A stretch of DNA of 64,000 nucleotides from positions 62,001 through 126,000 of the forward strand of contig NZ_PCNZ01000009.1 in the NCBI RefSeq assembly GCF_002975175.1, read 5' to 3'. This DNA comes from Bacillus sp. MYb209. Lineage in GTDB: Bacteria > Bacillota > Bacilli > Bacillales > Bacillaceae_G. Below the pieces are notes generated by a model that was given only the letters and a program-made list of their open reading frames with translations, was not told the origin of the DNA and searched no databases. The position numbers and the translations under genes are program-made. Shown in pieces: positions 1 through 7,728 of the stretch. The stretch's first letter is position 1. Each line of letters begins with the position of its first letter.

Positions 1-587
1 GATTTGAACAAGCTGGTAGTTCTCTAACACTTTATACAAATAAATTTGTTGATCGTACAATTTTCGGTTGGGAAGTTCCAACATCTTGGTTCCAATCAGT
101 TAACCCAGCATTTATCGTACTACTTGCACCATTCGTATCTATGTTATGGTTAAAACTTTCTAAAACAAAACGCGGTGATTTAAAAGTGCCAACAAAAATG
201 GCATTTGGTATGATTTTACTAGGTATAGGTTATCTTGTTTTAACATTAGCAGTTCTAAAAACTGGAAGTAATGAAGCTGATATAACTGTAAAAGCAAACT
301 TATTATTCATCGTTATCACTTATCTCTTCCATACAATTGGTGAGTTATTCTTATCACCAATCGGTCTATCAATGGTAAGTGCAATTGCTCCTGTAAAATT
401 AGCATCATTATTAATGGGTGTATGGTTAGCTGGTACGGGTATGGCTAACTGGTTAGCAGGTAAACTTGCTTCCTTTACACAATCATTAGGCTATCTTGAA
501 GTATTTGCAAGTATCGGTATTATCGTTATCGTCCTAGGAGTTGTACTTCTTCTCTGCTCTAAAAAAGTTGCAAGTATGATGGAATAA
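1..587 (+). CDS. POT-family proton:di/tripeptide symporter, C-terminal part
   Basis: Only the end of the gene is present; the reading frame is open from the first base of the window (codon phase begins at base 3) and stops at 585-587. The first visible residues read FEQAGSSLTLYTNKFVDRT, a segment characteristic of bacterial DtpT/YclF peptide transporters, and are followed by about four hydrophobic membrane helices. Members of this family import di- and tripeptides with protons across the cytoplasmic membrane. An internal ATG at 141 is not the start, because conserved sequence continues upstream of it. A strong hairpin follows the stop. The family assignment is fairly sure; the exact substrate is not visible. 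Confidence 0.85.
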   Translation, partial: FEQAGSSLTLYTNKFVDRTIFGWEVPTSWFQSVNPAFIVLLAPFVSMLWLKLSKTKRGDLKVPTKMAFGMILLGIGYLVLTLAVLKTGSNEADITVKANLLFIVITYLFHTIGELFLSPIGLSMVSAIAPVKLASLLMGVWLAGTGMANWLAGKLASFTQSLGYLEVFASIGIIVIVLGVVLLLCSKKVASMME

Positions 588-591
588 CACA

Positions 592-625
592 AAAAAGACG
601 CTTCTAAAATTAGAAGCGTCTTTTC
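592..625. terminator. Bidirectional intrinsic terminator
   Basis: AAAAGACGCTTCT and AGAAGCGTCTTTT form a long perfect stem with A- and T-tracts on both sides. It separates the convergent peptide transporter and sspH. Confidence 0.9.
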
Positions 626-627
626 TA

Positions 628-807
628 TTACATCTCTTCTAAAGCCGTCACGTCCACGTGAACGCTCTCTCCTGGATTGGATACGTCATACACTTGAGCA
701 CTACCCTTCTGCTCATCACAGCTCTCAATCCATACGGGGACTCCCTCATATGTAACATCAATTCTACTTGAAGAAGATAATATCTGTTTCACACGTTTTA
801 CATCCAT
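628..807 (-). CDS. sspH: Small acid-soluble spore protein, H type
   Basis: The 59-residue product starts [20 protein letters not shown] and contains [19 protein letters not shown], matching the SspH family of minor spore proteins made in the forespore and held in the dormant spore core. The reading frame extends 24 codons further upstream, but the ATG at 807 is preceded by a full AGGAGG (817-822) with a 9-base spacer, and the length then equals the family's usual 59 residues. I could not pick out a convincing sigma-G promoter by eye. Confidence 0.92.
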   Translation of the reverse strand: MDVKRVKQILSSSSRIDVTYEGVPVWIESCDEQKGSAQVYDVSNPGESVHVDVTALEEM

Positions 808-968
808 TATATTATTCCTCCTTTGGCTTACAACACTCCTTTCTATCTTTTCATATCCCTTCAGAATATATTCCGTCAATTTAGCATTTCAACCGATAGT
901 TTGTTTCTTTCTCACACGCTAATATATACGCTCTCAAATCTTCCTATTATTACATCTTTTCCAAATAA

Positions 969-996
969 AAAAAGACGTATATTTTACACGTCTTCT
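969..996 (-). terminator. Intrinsic terminator of the ArsR-type regulator gene
   Basis: On the minus strand AAGACGTGT...ATACGTCTT is followed by a run of T. It lies about 20 bases beyond the regulator stop codon. Confidence 0.75.
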
Positions 997-1014
997 TTCC
1001 ATAATATTCAAAAA

Positions 1015-1302
1015 TTAAGAAAATAATGTTTTTACTACTTCACTTACTTTATCGTTATGAATTTGATAGTACACTTCTAACCCGCGTCTCTCAAAGCGTA
1101 CTACTTTATTTTGTTTTAATTTCGTTAAATGCTGCGAAACAGTTGATTGCGGAATTTCTAATACCTCTTGTAATTGTGTTACATTACATGTTCCACGCTG
1201 CATTAGTTCCATTACTAAACGTAGACGTAGCGGATGAGCTAATGCTCTTAACATCTGTACGTCTTCTTCTGAAATACGACAGTCAAATTGGTTTTGGTTC
1301 AT
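1015..1302 (-). CDS. ArsR/SmtB-family transcriptional regulator, PagR-like
   Basis: The 95-residue protein is a single winged helix-turn-helix: MLRALAHPLRLRLVMEL forms the first helices, VTQLQEVLEIPQSTVSQHLTKL is the recognition helix, and VVRFERRGLEVYYQIHN is the wing. The string PQSTVSQHL and the overall length resemble PagR, the repressor on the B. anthracis virulence plasmid, and its chromosomal paralogues. No cysteine pair of the metal-sensing CadC/ArsR type is present in the recognition helix, so metal sensing is not indicated. The gene is monocistronic with its own terminator and a putative AT-rich promoter region upstream. The target genes are unknown. Confidence 0.82.
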   Translation of the reverse strand: MNQNQFDCRISEEDVQMLRALAHPLRLRLVMELMQRGTCNVTQLQEVLEIPQSTVSQHLTKLKQNKVVRFERRGLEVYYQIHNDKVSEVVKTLFS

Positions 1303-1689
1303 AAAATTCCCCTCATTTTCATTTTTTATTTTCTTTTTATTTATTTATATATCTGTTCTTATATTTCCTGTTACGACATAACTTTATCAACCTATAATGC
1401 TGAGAAAATTTTCCGACTTTTATCAGCACACAGTTCAAGAAAAAATCCCACCTGATTTTGAATATTATACTATATGATACAATAAAAAAGCAAAACAAAG
1501 GGATAGCAATACTTTGCTTACAAACGTTGTTTTATCAGGCTTTTTGTTATATTTTCACCTTACTGAAATGTACAGTAATGATATTGTAAAATATCGTCTA
1601 TAATTGATAACCTATCGTAAAGTAATTTGACCATATTTAACCACTTTGTTACGATAAAAAGGAAATTTAAGTAAGGAGGATGATTTAAT
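1303..1689 (+). promoter_or_regulatory. Divergent promoter region with structured leader of the thioredoxin-like gene
   Basis: This 387-base gap separates the regulator from the next gene. It holds a possible -10 TATAAT at 1599-1604, an imperfect hairpin TATCGTAA (1613-1620) with TTACGATA (1649-1656) just ahead of the RBS, and a second imperfect structure at 1488-1548, where AAGCAAA can pair with TTTGCTT, followed by GCTTTTTG. AAGGAGG at 1673-1679 is the RBS. I see no small gene in it. Confidence 0.45.
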
Positions 1690-2229
1690 ATTAAAAAATG
1701 GTTTATTATTGCGTTAATTAGCATTGCGGTTGGCTGGACTATTATCGATCACTTCCTATTAGACAACAAAGAAGATATAGCTTCAAAATCAAACACCCCC
1801 ATTGGAACTGAAGTTGGCAATGTTGCCCGCAATTTCCTTCTGGAAACAACCACCGGTCAAGAAGTTCGCCTTACAGACTATAAAGGAAAAAAAGTAATAT
1901 TAAATTTTTGGGCAAGCTGGTGTGGTCCATGCAAAATAGAAATGCCTGATATGGAAAAGTTTTATCATGATACTAAAGATATGGGGATTGAAATTGTCGC
2001 TGTAAATGCGACAGCTACTGAAAAAGACCCGAACAATGTAAAACAATTTCTTGAAGAAAACAAATACACCTTCCCCGTCCTATTAGATCAGAAAGGACAG
2101 GCAAGTGCCGCATATCAAATCATCAGCATTCCAACATCTTTTGTCATCGATACAAACGGTGTCATTCAATATAAGCATGTGGGACCAATGACATATGAAA
2201 AAATGAAAGAATATGTAAATAATTTATAG
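1690..2229 (+). CDS. Membrane-anchored thiol-disulfide oxidoreductase (TlpA/ResA-like), apparent ATT start
   Basis: The 179-residue frame begins KKWFIIALISIAVGWTII, a basic N-terminus plus one membrane helix, followed by an extracytoplasmic thioredoxin fold with active site W-C78-G-P-C81, PTSFVID with its cis-proline, and a C-terminal helix. ResA/TlpA proteins reduce disulfides outside the membrane, for example in cytochrome c maturation. No ATG, GTG or TTG gives the anchor: the first such codon is ATG at 1942, which would remove the CGPC site. The frame is closed by TGA at 1681-1683, and AAGGAGG at 1673-1679 sits 10 bases before ATT at 1690. I therefore infer initiation at ATT. The family is sure; which partner it reduces is not visible. 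Confidence 0.82.
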   Translation: MKKWFIIALISIAVGWTIIDHFLLDNKEDIASKSNTPIGTEVGNVARNFLLETTTGQEVRLTDYKGKKVILNFWASWCGPCKIEMPDMEKFYHDTKDMGIEIVAVNATATEKDPNNVKQFLEENKYTFPVLLDQKGQASAAYQIISIPTSFVIDTNGVIQYKHVGPMTYEKMKEYVNNL

Positions 2230-2262
2230 AAGCGTATTCAAATCAATTTGATTACGCTTTTT
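2230..2262 (+). terminator. Intrinsic terminator
   Basis: AAGCGTAttCAAAT with ATTTGatTACGCTT followed by TTTT, directly after the thioredoxin-like gene. Confidence 0.85.
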
Positions 2263-2324
2263 GTCTACTTTATGAACAAAATGTTACTTTTAACACTATT
2301 ATGGAATAATTATACTTTTTCACG

Positions 2325-2353
2325 TTGACAATAGTGTTGAAGGAGAATATACT
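2325..2353 (+). promoter_or_regulatory. Sigma-A promoter of lctP
   Basis: TTGACA (2325-2330), a spacer of exactly 17 bases and TATACT (2348-2353) make a near-consensus vegetative promoter. Such a strong core promoter fits a gene controlled mainly by repression; two Rex-type palindromes lie immediately downstream. Confidence 0.88.
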
Positions 2354-2368
2354 AAGCATGTAAGTCGA

Positions 2369-2386
2369 TTGTGAATAGTTTCACAA
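2369..2386 (+). promoter_or_regulatory. Rex operator 1 of lctP
   Basis: TTGTGAATAGTTTCACAA is a perfect palindrome of the form TTGTGAA-N4-TTCACAA, the known binding sequence of the NADH-sensing repressor Rex in Bacillus. It lies downstream of the -10 element, within or just past the transcription start. Confidence 0.85.
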
Positions 2387-2389
2387 ATA

Positions 2390-2407
2390 ATGTGAATTTC
2401 TTCACAT
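2390..2407 (+). promoter_or_regulatory. Rex operator 2 of lctP
   Basis: ATGTGAATTTCTTCACAT has the same TGTGAA-N4-TTCACA core. Its centre is 21 bases (two helical turns) from the first box, placing two dimers on the same DNA face. Confidence 0.78.
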
Positions 2408-2432
2408 ACAATAGATAGGAGTTGTCATTATT

Positions 2433-4052
2433 ATGAGTACTTGGACACAAATTTATGACCCATTAAACAATATTTGGTTATCTGCACTAATCGCAGCACT
2501 TCCAATCTTCTGTTTCATCATTTGTTTAATGGGACTCAAAATGAAAAGTTACATCGCTGGGCTTTATAGTGTGATTGTCGCTATTATTCTTGCTATATTT
2601 GTTTATAAAATGCCCGCAACTGTAGCTGTAGCATCTGCCGGATTCGGTATTTTATCTGGATTTTATCCAATTTGTACTATCGTTATCGCAGCGATTTTCC
2701 TTTACAAATTAACTGTTAAAACAGAGCAATTCAACATAATTCGCGATAGTATTTCAAGCATTACAAATGATCAACGTTTACAAGTATTATTAATTGCTTA
2801 TTCTTTCGGTGCTTTCTTAGAAGGCGCAGCTGGTCTAGGGGTTCCAGTTGCTATTACAGCTGCATTACTTGTAGGTATGGGCTTTAATCCATTAAAAGCA
2901 GCAGGTATTTGTTTAGTAGCTAACATCGCTGGTGGTGCTATGGGTGCTATGGGTATCCCAGTTACAGTACCAGCACAATTAACTGGACTCGACGCATTAA
3001 CTATAGGTCGTCAAACTGTTCTTATTTTACCATTCATTAGCATTATTTTACCTTTCTTACTTGTTTCAATGGTCGATGGAATTAAAGGTATTAAAGAAAC
3101 TTGGCAAGGTATTCTTGTAAGTGGTGTTTCTTTCGCAATTACTCAGTTCCTTGTAACTTACTTCTTAGGTGCAGAACTTACTAATATTTTCGCAGCCGTT
3201 GTAAGTATGGTCTCTCTTGCATTATTCTTACGTGTTTGGCAGCCAAAATCTTCTGCTAAAGAAGAAAAACAAGAAGAAAAAGAATCTCATACATTCAATC
3301 AAATTTTATATGCTTGGTCTCCATTCGTATTCTTAACTGCATTCGTAACAATCTTTAATTTAAAACCGATTAAAGCTTTATTTGCTCCAGATGGTCCATT
3401 AGCAAACTTAGTATTTAACATTCAGTTCCCTGGTCTTCATAATATGGTTATGAAAACTGCACCAATTACAAAAGCTGATACACCTTTCGCAGCGATTTTC
3501 AAATTTGATGTATTCTCTTCTACAACTACTGCGATTGTATTAGCAATTATCGTTTCACTTATCGTTTACCGCGTAAATGGTAAAATGATTAAAGAACTAA
3601 TGATTGAAACAATTAAAGAACTAAAAGCTCCAGTATATACAATTTGTAGCGTTATCGCTTTAGCTTACGTAGAGAACTATTCTGGTATGTCATCTACACT
3701 TGGACTTGCATTCTCTTCTACTGGTAATGCATTCCCAGTTCTTTCTCCAATCTTAGGATGGATTGGCGTATTCATTACAGGATCAGTAGTATCAAGTGGT
3801 TCATTATTCGCACCGCTTCAAGCAGTAACTGCAGATCAATTAAACATCGTTCCTTCTACACTCGTTGCGTTAAACGTAGTAGGTGGTACAATGGCGAAAA
3901 TGGTTTCACCACAATCTGTAGCAGTTGCTTGTGCAGCAGTTGGACTAGTTGGTCAAGAATCTGCCTTATTTAAAACAGCAATGAAATACAGTTTAATCTT
4001 CTTAGCTGTTATTAGCTTACTTCAATTAAACGCTGTATTTAATATCTTCTAA
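2433..4052 (+). CDS. lctP: L-lactate permease
   Basis: The 539-residue protein has about 12-14 hydrophobic segments and the LctP/LldP family signatures, including GAFLEGAAGLGVPVAITAALL near residue 130 and IGVFITGSVVSSGSLFAPLQ near residue 445. It exchanges lactate with protons across the cytoplasmic membrane. The start follows a weak AGGAG and gives the usual family N-terminus. In B. subtilis lctP is co-transcribed with ldh under Rex; here it stands alone but keeps a strong promoter with two Rex boxes, so it is probably induced when NADH accumulates under low oxygen. The family is certain. Confidence 0.93.
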   Translation: MSTWTQIYDPLNNIWLSALIAALPIFCFIICLMGLKMKSYIAGLYSVIVAIILAIFVYKMPATVAVASAGFGILSGFYPICTIVIAAIFLYKLTVKTEQFNIIRDSISSITNDQRLQVLLIAYSFGAFLEGAAGLGVPVAITAALLVGMGFNPLKAAGICLVANIAGGAMGAMGIPVTVPAQLTGLDALTIGRQTVLILPFISIILPFLLVSMVDGIKGIKETWQGILVSGVSFAITQFLVTYFLGAELTNIFAAVVSMVSLALFLRVWQPKSSAKEEKQEEKESHTFNQILYAWSPFVFLTAFVTIFNLKPIKALFAPDGPLANLVFNIQFPGLHNMVMKTAPITKADTPFAAIFKFDVFSSTTTAIVLAIIVSLIVYRVNGKMIKELMIETIKELKAPVYTICSVIALAYVENYSGMSSTLGLAFSSTGNAFPVLSPILGWIGVFITGSVVSSGSLFAPLQAVTADQLNIVPSTLVALNVVGGTMAKMVSPQSVAVACAAVGLVGQESALFKTAMKYSLIFLAVISLLQLNAVFNIF

Positions 4053-4053
4053 A

Positions 4054-4087
4054 AAAAAGCACCGATCCAAATGGATCGGTGCTTTTT
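4054..4087 (+). terminator. Terminator of lctP
   Basis: AAAAGCACCGATCC-AAAT-GGATCGGTGCTTTTT, a 14-bp perfect stem with flanking A/T runs. Confidence 0.92.
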
Positions 4088-4100
4088 ACATTACATTTTT

Positions 4101-4237
4101 TACCCCGCTATTTGTGGGCAGTAAGACTCCCACCTCAAAATTCGGCGAATGTAAGGGAGTCGGGCTGCCCGTAAAAGCCCGATTGGTGAAGGCTAATAAT
4201 CAGTGGGGGATGGCCCCCACTGATTAAAGTTTCACTT
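4101..4237 (-). repeat. bcr-like dispersed repeat, copy A
   Basis: Read on the minus strand it begins AAGTGAAACTTTAATCAGTG, continues with a GGGGG/CCCCC hairpin, ATTATTAGCC, ACCAATCGGGCTTTTA, GGGCAGCCCG and GTGGGAGTCTTACTGCCC, and ends near GCGGGGTAAA. The same blocks in the same order occur at 32656-32805. B. cereus-group genomes carry families of such short non-coding repeats (bcr elements); I cannot assign the exact class. This copy overlaps the last codons of aspA. Confidence 0.8.
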
Positions 4238-5660
4238 CATTCTTTAATAAAGAAGCTCCAGCAATTTCAGGATGCGTCATTTCGTATGGATCCAAAATAA
4301 TATCAAGCTCTTCTGCTGTAAGTACACCATGTTCTAAACATAGCTCCCTAACAGATTTTCCTGTCGCAATTGCTTCACGTGCAATACGAGAAGCTGCTTC
4401 ATAACCAATATGAGGATTCACTGCTGTAATAACTCCAACACTTTTTTCAACATATTGCTTAAGCAACTCTTCATTCGCTGTAATTCCTTTAATACAATAT
4501 TCACGGAATACACGGAATCCATTGTTCATAATACTGATGGATTGAATTAAATTAAATACTAATACCGGCTCCATTACATTTAACTCTAATTGTCCAGCTT
4601 CTGACGCTAAGCAAATTGTATGATCATTTCCAATTACTTGGAAAGCAACTTGGTTAATTACTTCTGCCATAACTGGATTTACTTTACCCGGCATAATAGA
4701 TGAACCTGGTTGACGAGCTGGTAATTGAATTTCCGCCAACCCAACACGTGGACCAGACGCCATAATACGAAGGTCATTTGCAATTTTAGACATATTCATC
4801 ATACATACTTTTAGTGCTGCAGATACTTCTGTATACGCATCTGTATTTTGCGTCGCATCAACTAAGTGCTCTGCACCAACAAGAGGGAAACCACTAAAAG
4901 CTCGTAAATGCTTCACAACTTGTTCTATATAAGTAGGGTTTGCATTTAATCCCGTACCGACAGCTGTCGCACCCATATTAACTTCGTATAAATGTTGACG
5001 AGACTGTTTAATTCTTTTTATATCACGCTCTAGCACTCTGCTATATGCTTCAAATTCTTGTCCAAGGCGAATTGGAACTGCATCTTGCAAATGTGTACGC
5101 CCCATTTTAATGACGTGATCAAACTCTTTTGCTTTATCATGAAAAGCAGAGTGAAGTTCTTCCATTGTAACAAGAAGTTCTTCTAGCATCATAAGAGTTG
5201 CAATATGAATCCCAGTTGGGAACGCATCATTTGTTGATTGCGCCATATTCACGTGAGTGTTTGGGCTAATTTTCGCATATTCACCTTTTTCGTATCCCAT
5301 ACGTTCTAACGCTCTATTAGCAATTACTTCATTAGTATTCATATTAATTGAAGTACCTGCCCCGCCCTGAATTGGGTCTACAATAAATTGATCATGGAAC
5401 TTTCCATCCACAATCTCTTGTGCAGCTTCTGCAATTTCTTGTCCGATATCTTTAGCTAAGTAACCTGTATCTATATTCGCAAGCGCTGCCGCTTTCTTTA
5501 CAATTGCCATTGCCGTAATGAGTGACGGATGAATGCGGTATCCTGTAATAGGAAAGTTTTCTACGGCACGTAATGTTTGTACACCATAATAAGCTACACT
5601 CGGTACTTCCTTTTCACCTAAAAAATCTTTTTCTATACGTATATCCTTCGTTGCTATCAT
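4224..5660 (-). CDS. aspA: Aspartate ammonia-lyase (aspartase)
   Basis: The 478-residue enzyme belongs to the aspartase/fumarase superfamily. Its signature G-S-S-I-M-P-G-K-V-N-P spans residues 319-329 and holds the catalytic serine loop; TSINMNTNEVIANRA (103-117) and the conserved THLQDAVP (189-196) are also present. It cleaves L-aspartate to fumarate and ammonia in the cytosol, feeding the TCA cycle. The N-terminus (EKDFLGEKEVP) favours aspartase over class II fumarase. A perfect cre site lies about 115 bases upstream, indicating CcpA repression. The last codons (EVKL and TAA) coincide with the end of the dispersed repeat. Confidence 0.9.
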   Translation of the reverse strand: MIATKDIRIEKDFLGEKEVPSVAYYGVQTLRAVENFPITGYRIHPSLITAMAIVKKAAALANIDTGYLAKDIGQEIAEAAQEIVDGKFHDQFIVDPIQGGAGTSINMNTNEVIANRALERMGYEKGEYAKISPNTHVNMAQSTNDAFPTGIHIATLMMLEELLVTMEELHSAFHDKAKEFDHVIKMGRTHLQDAVPIRLGQEFEAYSRVLERDIKRIKQSRQHLYEVNMGATAVGTGLNANPTYIEQVVKHLRAFSGFPLVGAEHLVDATQNTDAYTEVSAALKVCMMNMSKIANDLRIMASGPRVGLAEIQLPARQPGSSIMPGKVNPVMAEVINQVAFQVIGNDHTICLASEAGQLELNVMEPVLVFNLIQSISIMNNGFRVFREYCIKGITANEELLKQYVEKSVGVITAVNPHIGYEAASRIAREAIATGKSVRELCLEHGVLTAEELDIILDPYEMTHPEIAGASLLKNEVKL

Positions 5661-5774
5661 TTTTCATCACCTATACTTTTCATTCTAAATCCTTATCTAA
5701 AGAATTCGCCCTATAAAATACGAGTATCATTAAAAGAATTCTTCAGTATCCACCTTCACTATATAGCACCCTTT

Positions 5775-5790
5775 TTGAAAGCGCAAACAT
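5775..5790 (-). promoter_or_regulatory. CcpA cre site upstream of aspA
   Basis: TTGAAAGCGCAAACAT fits the Bacillus cre consensus WTGNAANCGNWNNCAW at every position. Confidence 0.82.
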
Positions 5791-5841
5791 TTATTTTTCT
5801 ATATATACTTTTTATTAAAGTTTATATAATAGAAAATCCAT

Positions 5842-7140
5842 TCATTCTTCTACTTTCTTTATTTCAACTCGCTTAATTTGATGTATATCCTTTTCAAGAA
5901 CTTTAAAAGAAAAGCCGTGTTTCTCAATAATATCTCCCTCAGCAACGATTTGTTTTTGTACCATAATCCAACCACCAATTGTATCAACATCATCAGCGAC
6001 CAAATGTATGCCAAATAAATCATTTACTTCGCTAATCAGTACTTTCCCATCTACAATTTTACACACCGCACTTATATGTTCTATAGGTGGATGCTCATCT
6101 TCATCGTATTCATCTCGGATTTCTCCAACAATTTCTTCTAAAATATCTTCCAATGTAACAATCCCTGCTGTGCCACCATATTCATCATATAATACAGCTA
6201 ATGGAATGCGCCTTCTTTGCATTTGCAATAGTAAATCATGGATTGCGATATTTTCTAACACTTCAATAACTGGACGTGTATATGGTGTAATCGAACACTC
6301 TTCATCTCGATTACCATCCATATAACGAATAAATAAGTCCTTTACATTAACCATCCCAATAATTTCATCTTTATCTTCACCAAATACTGGATATCTCGTA
6401 TATTTTTCTTGTGCGATTACTTTAATATGTGTCTCAAACGGCTCATCTTCATATAAACCAACAACTTCAGTACGAGGTACCATGATTTCCTTTGCTACCC
6501 TGTTATCAAATTCAAAGATGTTATTTACATATTTAAATTCAGTTTGATTAATCTCGCCACTCTCATAACTCTCAGACAAGATTAATCTTAGTTCTTCCTC
6601 AGAATGCGCAACTTCATGTTCAGATGCAGGATGTAAACCAAATAAGCCTGTCACAAATCGTGCAGAGCCATTTAAAGCCCAAATAAATGGATACATAACT
6701 CGGTAAAAATAAATAATTGGTTGCGATAATAATAAACTAACTTGCTCTGCTTTTTGGATAGCTAACGTCTTTGGAGCAAGTTCACCAATTACAACATGTA
6801 AAAATGTAATGACTGCAAATGCAATAATAAATGAAGCCGTACTTGCAATTGCAGGAGATAAATCCAATTTTAAAAACAGCGGTTCGAGTAAATGTTTAAT
6901 CGTCGGCTCTCCTAACCACCCGAGCCCTAAAGCAGTAATCGTAATTCCTAATTGACATGCCGATAAATACTCATCTAAATTTGAAGTTACTTTTTTAGCT
7001 GCCAATGCGCCTCGTCTTTTTTCACTAACGAGTTGATCGATACGACTGCTACGCACCTTTATAATTGCAAACTCTACAGCTACAAAGAAACCTGTTAGCG
7101 CAATAAGAACAGCTACCATCAATAATTTAAAAATATCCAC
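5842..7140 (-). CDS. CNNM/CBS/CorC-domain membrane protein (hemolysin C family)
   Basis: The 432-residue protein has an N-terminal four-helix CNNM (DUF21) membrane domain (about 1-190), two CBS domains (about 210-330; VPRTEVVGLYEDEPF, DEIIGMVNVKDLFI, RIPLAVLYDEYGGTAGIVTLEDILEE) and a C-terminal CorC_HlyC domain ending near residue 425. Relatives such as YhdP/YugS are cytoplasmic-membrane proteins implicated in magnesium efflux or homeostasis; the hemolysin label is historical. The initiation codon is GTG at 7138-7140, behind AAAGGA. The RBS is part of an 8-bp hairpin (7148-7169), which could modulate translation. Confidence 0.85.
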   Translation of the reverse strand: MDIFKLLMVAVLIALTGFFVAVEFAIIKVRSSRIDQLVSEKRRGALAAKKVTSNLDEYLSACQLGITITALGLGWLGEPTIKHLLEPLFLKLDLSPAIASTASFIIAFAVITFLHVVIGELAPKTLAIQKAEQVSLLLSQPIIYFYRVMYPFIWALNGSARFVTGLFGLHPASEHEVAHSEEELRLILSESYESGEINQTEFKYVNNIFEFDNRVAKEIMVPRTEVVGLYEDEPFETHIKVIAQEKYTRYPVFGEDKDEIIGMVNVKDLFIRYMDGNRDEECSITPYTRPVIEVLENIAIHDLLLQMQRRRIPLAVLYDEYGGTAGIVTLEDILEEIVGEIRDEYDEDEHPPIEHISAVCKIVDGKVLISEVNDLFGIHLVADDVDTIGGWIMVQKQIVAEGDIIEKHGFSFKVLEKDIHQIKRVEIKKVEE

Positions 7141-7147
7141 ATATGTC

Positions 7148-7169
7148 CTTTAGCTTTTCTTAGCTAAAG
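7148..7169 (-). promoter_or_regulatory. Hairpin overlapping the RBS of the CNNM gene
   Basis: On the mRNA CTTTAGCT pairs perfectly with AGCTAAAG, and the second arm runs into the AAAGGA ribosome-binding site. A separate GGAGG (complement of 7175-7179) lies just upstream with no useful reading frame. Confidence 0.4.
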
Positions 7170-7250
7170 TTACACCTCCTTTAAATAAAGAAGTTTCACT
7201 TTAGTTTCTTCATTTACTTGAAAGCAACCCTATATAAAATTCACCAATTT

Positions 7251-7637
7251 TCAGCCCTCATACAATTCTAATGGCAAACCGTCGGGGTCTTGGAAAAAGA
7301 CGAATTTTTTTCCCGTTATTTCATCAACACGTATCAATTCTGTCTCAACATCGCATTGATTTAAATGTTTAACAGCTTCTTCTATATCCGTAACAGCAAA
7401 GGCTAGATGTCTAAGTCCAGCAGCCTCTGGAAAGCTTTGGCGCTTCGGTGGACTTGGGAATGAAAACAATTCAATTTGATACTCTCCCCCTACACATAAA
7501 TCTAACTTATAAGAATTTCGTTCCTTTCTGTATACTTCATTTATCGCTTTGAAACCTAATATTCTTGTGTAAAAATCTTTTGACACTTCATAATTCGAAC
7601 AAATAATTGCAACGTGATGTACTCTACATATATTCAT
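7251..7637 (-). CDS. VOC-family (glyoxalase I-like) metalloprotein, YaeR type
   Basis: The 128-residue product has the two-module vicinal-oxygen-chelate fold: N-terminal [24 protein letters not shown] and C-terminal [18 protein letters not shown] ending in [16 protein letters not shown]. Metal-ligand candidates are H near residue 7, E in QIELF, H in LRHLAF and E in LELYE. YaeR/GloA2-type proteins are putative lyases or dioxygenases; the substrate is unknown. The frame opens ten codons earlier (ATG at 7667, also with a GGGAGA). I chose ATG at 7637 because the family begins right before RVHHVA, but this is uncertain. Confidence 0.75.
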   Translation of the reverse strand: MNICRVHHVAIICSNYEVSKDFYTRILGFKAINEVYRKERNSYKLDLCVGGEYQIELFSFPSPPKRQSFPEAAGLRHLAFAVTDIEEAVKHLNQCDVETELIRVDEITGKKFVFFQDPDGLPLELYEG

Positions 7638-7728
7638 GATTCCTCTATTCCTCTCTTTACCAAACATGCATATTCTCCCTTTAAATGAAAAACATATATA
7701 TCAGAATATCTCTTTTAGGAGGCTTATT

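Noticed and set aside
628-879. Longer 83-residue version of sspH
   Set aside because: The ATG at 807 has a perfect AGGAGG and gives the 59-residue length typical of SspH; the extension is not conserved-looking.
1026-1304. 92-codon frame on the plus strand opposite the ArsR-type gene
   Set aside because: It is antisense to a clear family member, has no RBS, and reads as leucine-rich shadow sequence.
1481-1560. Possible riboswitch in the leader of the thioredoxin-like gene
   Set aside because: Some pairing and a GCTTTTTG are present, but no conserved riboswitch core (preQ1, c-di-GMP, TPP, SAM, T-box) can be recognised, and the stems are weak.
4101-4237. Mobile element or CRISPR-like repeat at aspA
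   Set aside because: No transposase, no regular repeat-spacer pattern; the blocks recur once elsewhere in the window as a dispersed non-coding repeat.
7190-7206. Third copy of the dispersed repeat, because AAGTTTCACTTT occurs upstream of the CNNM gene
   Set aside because: Only about 12 bases match the repeat end; none of the internal blocks follow.
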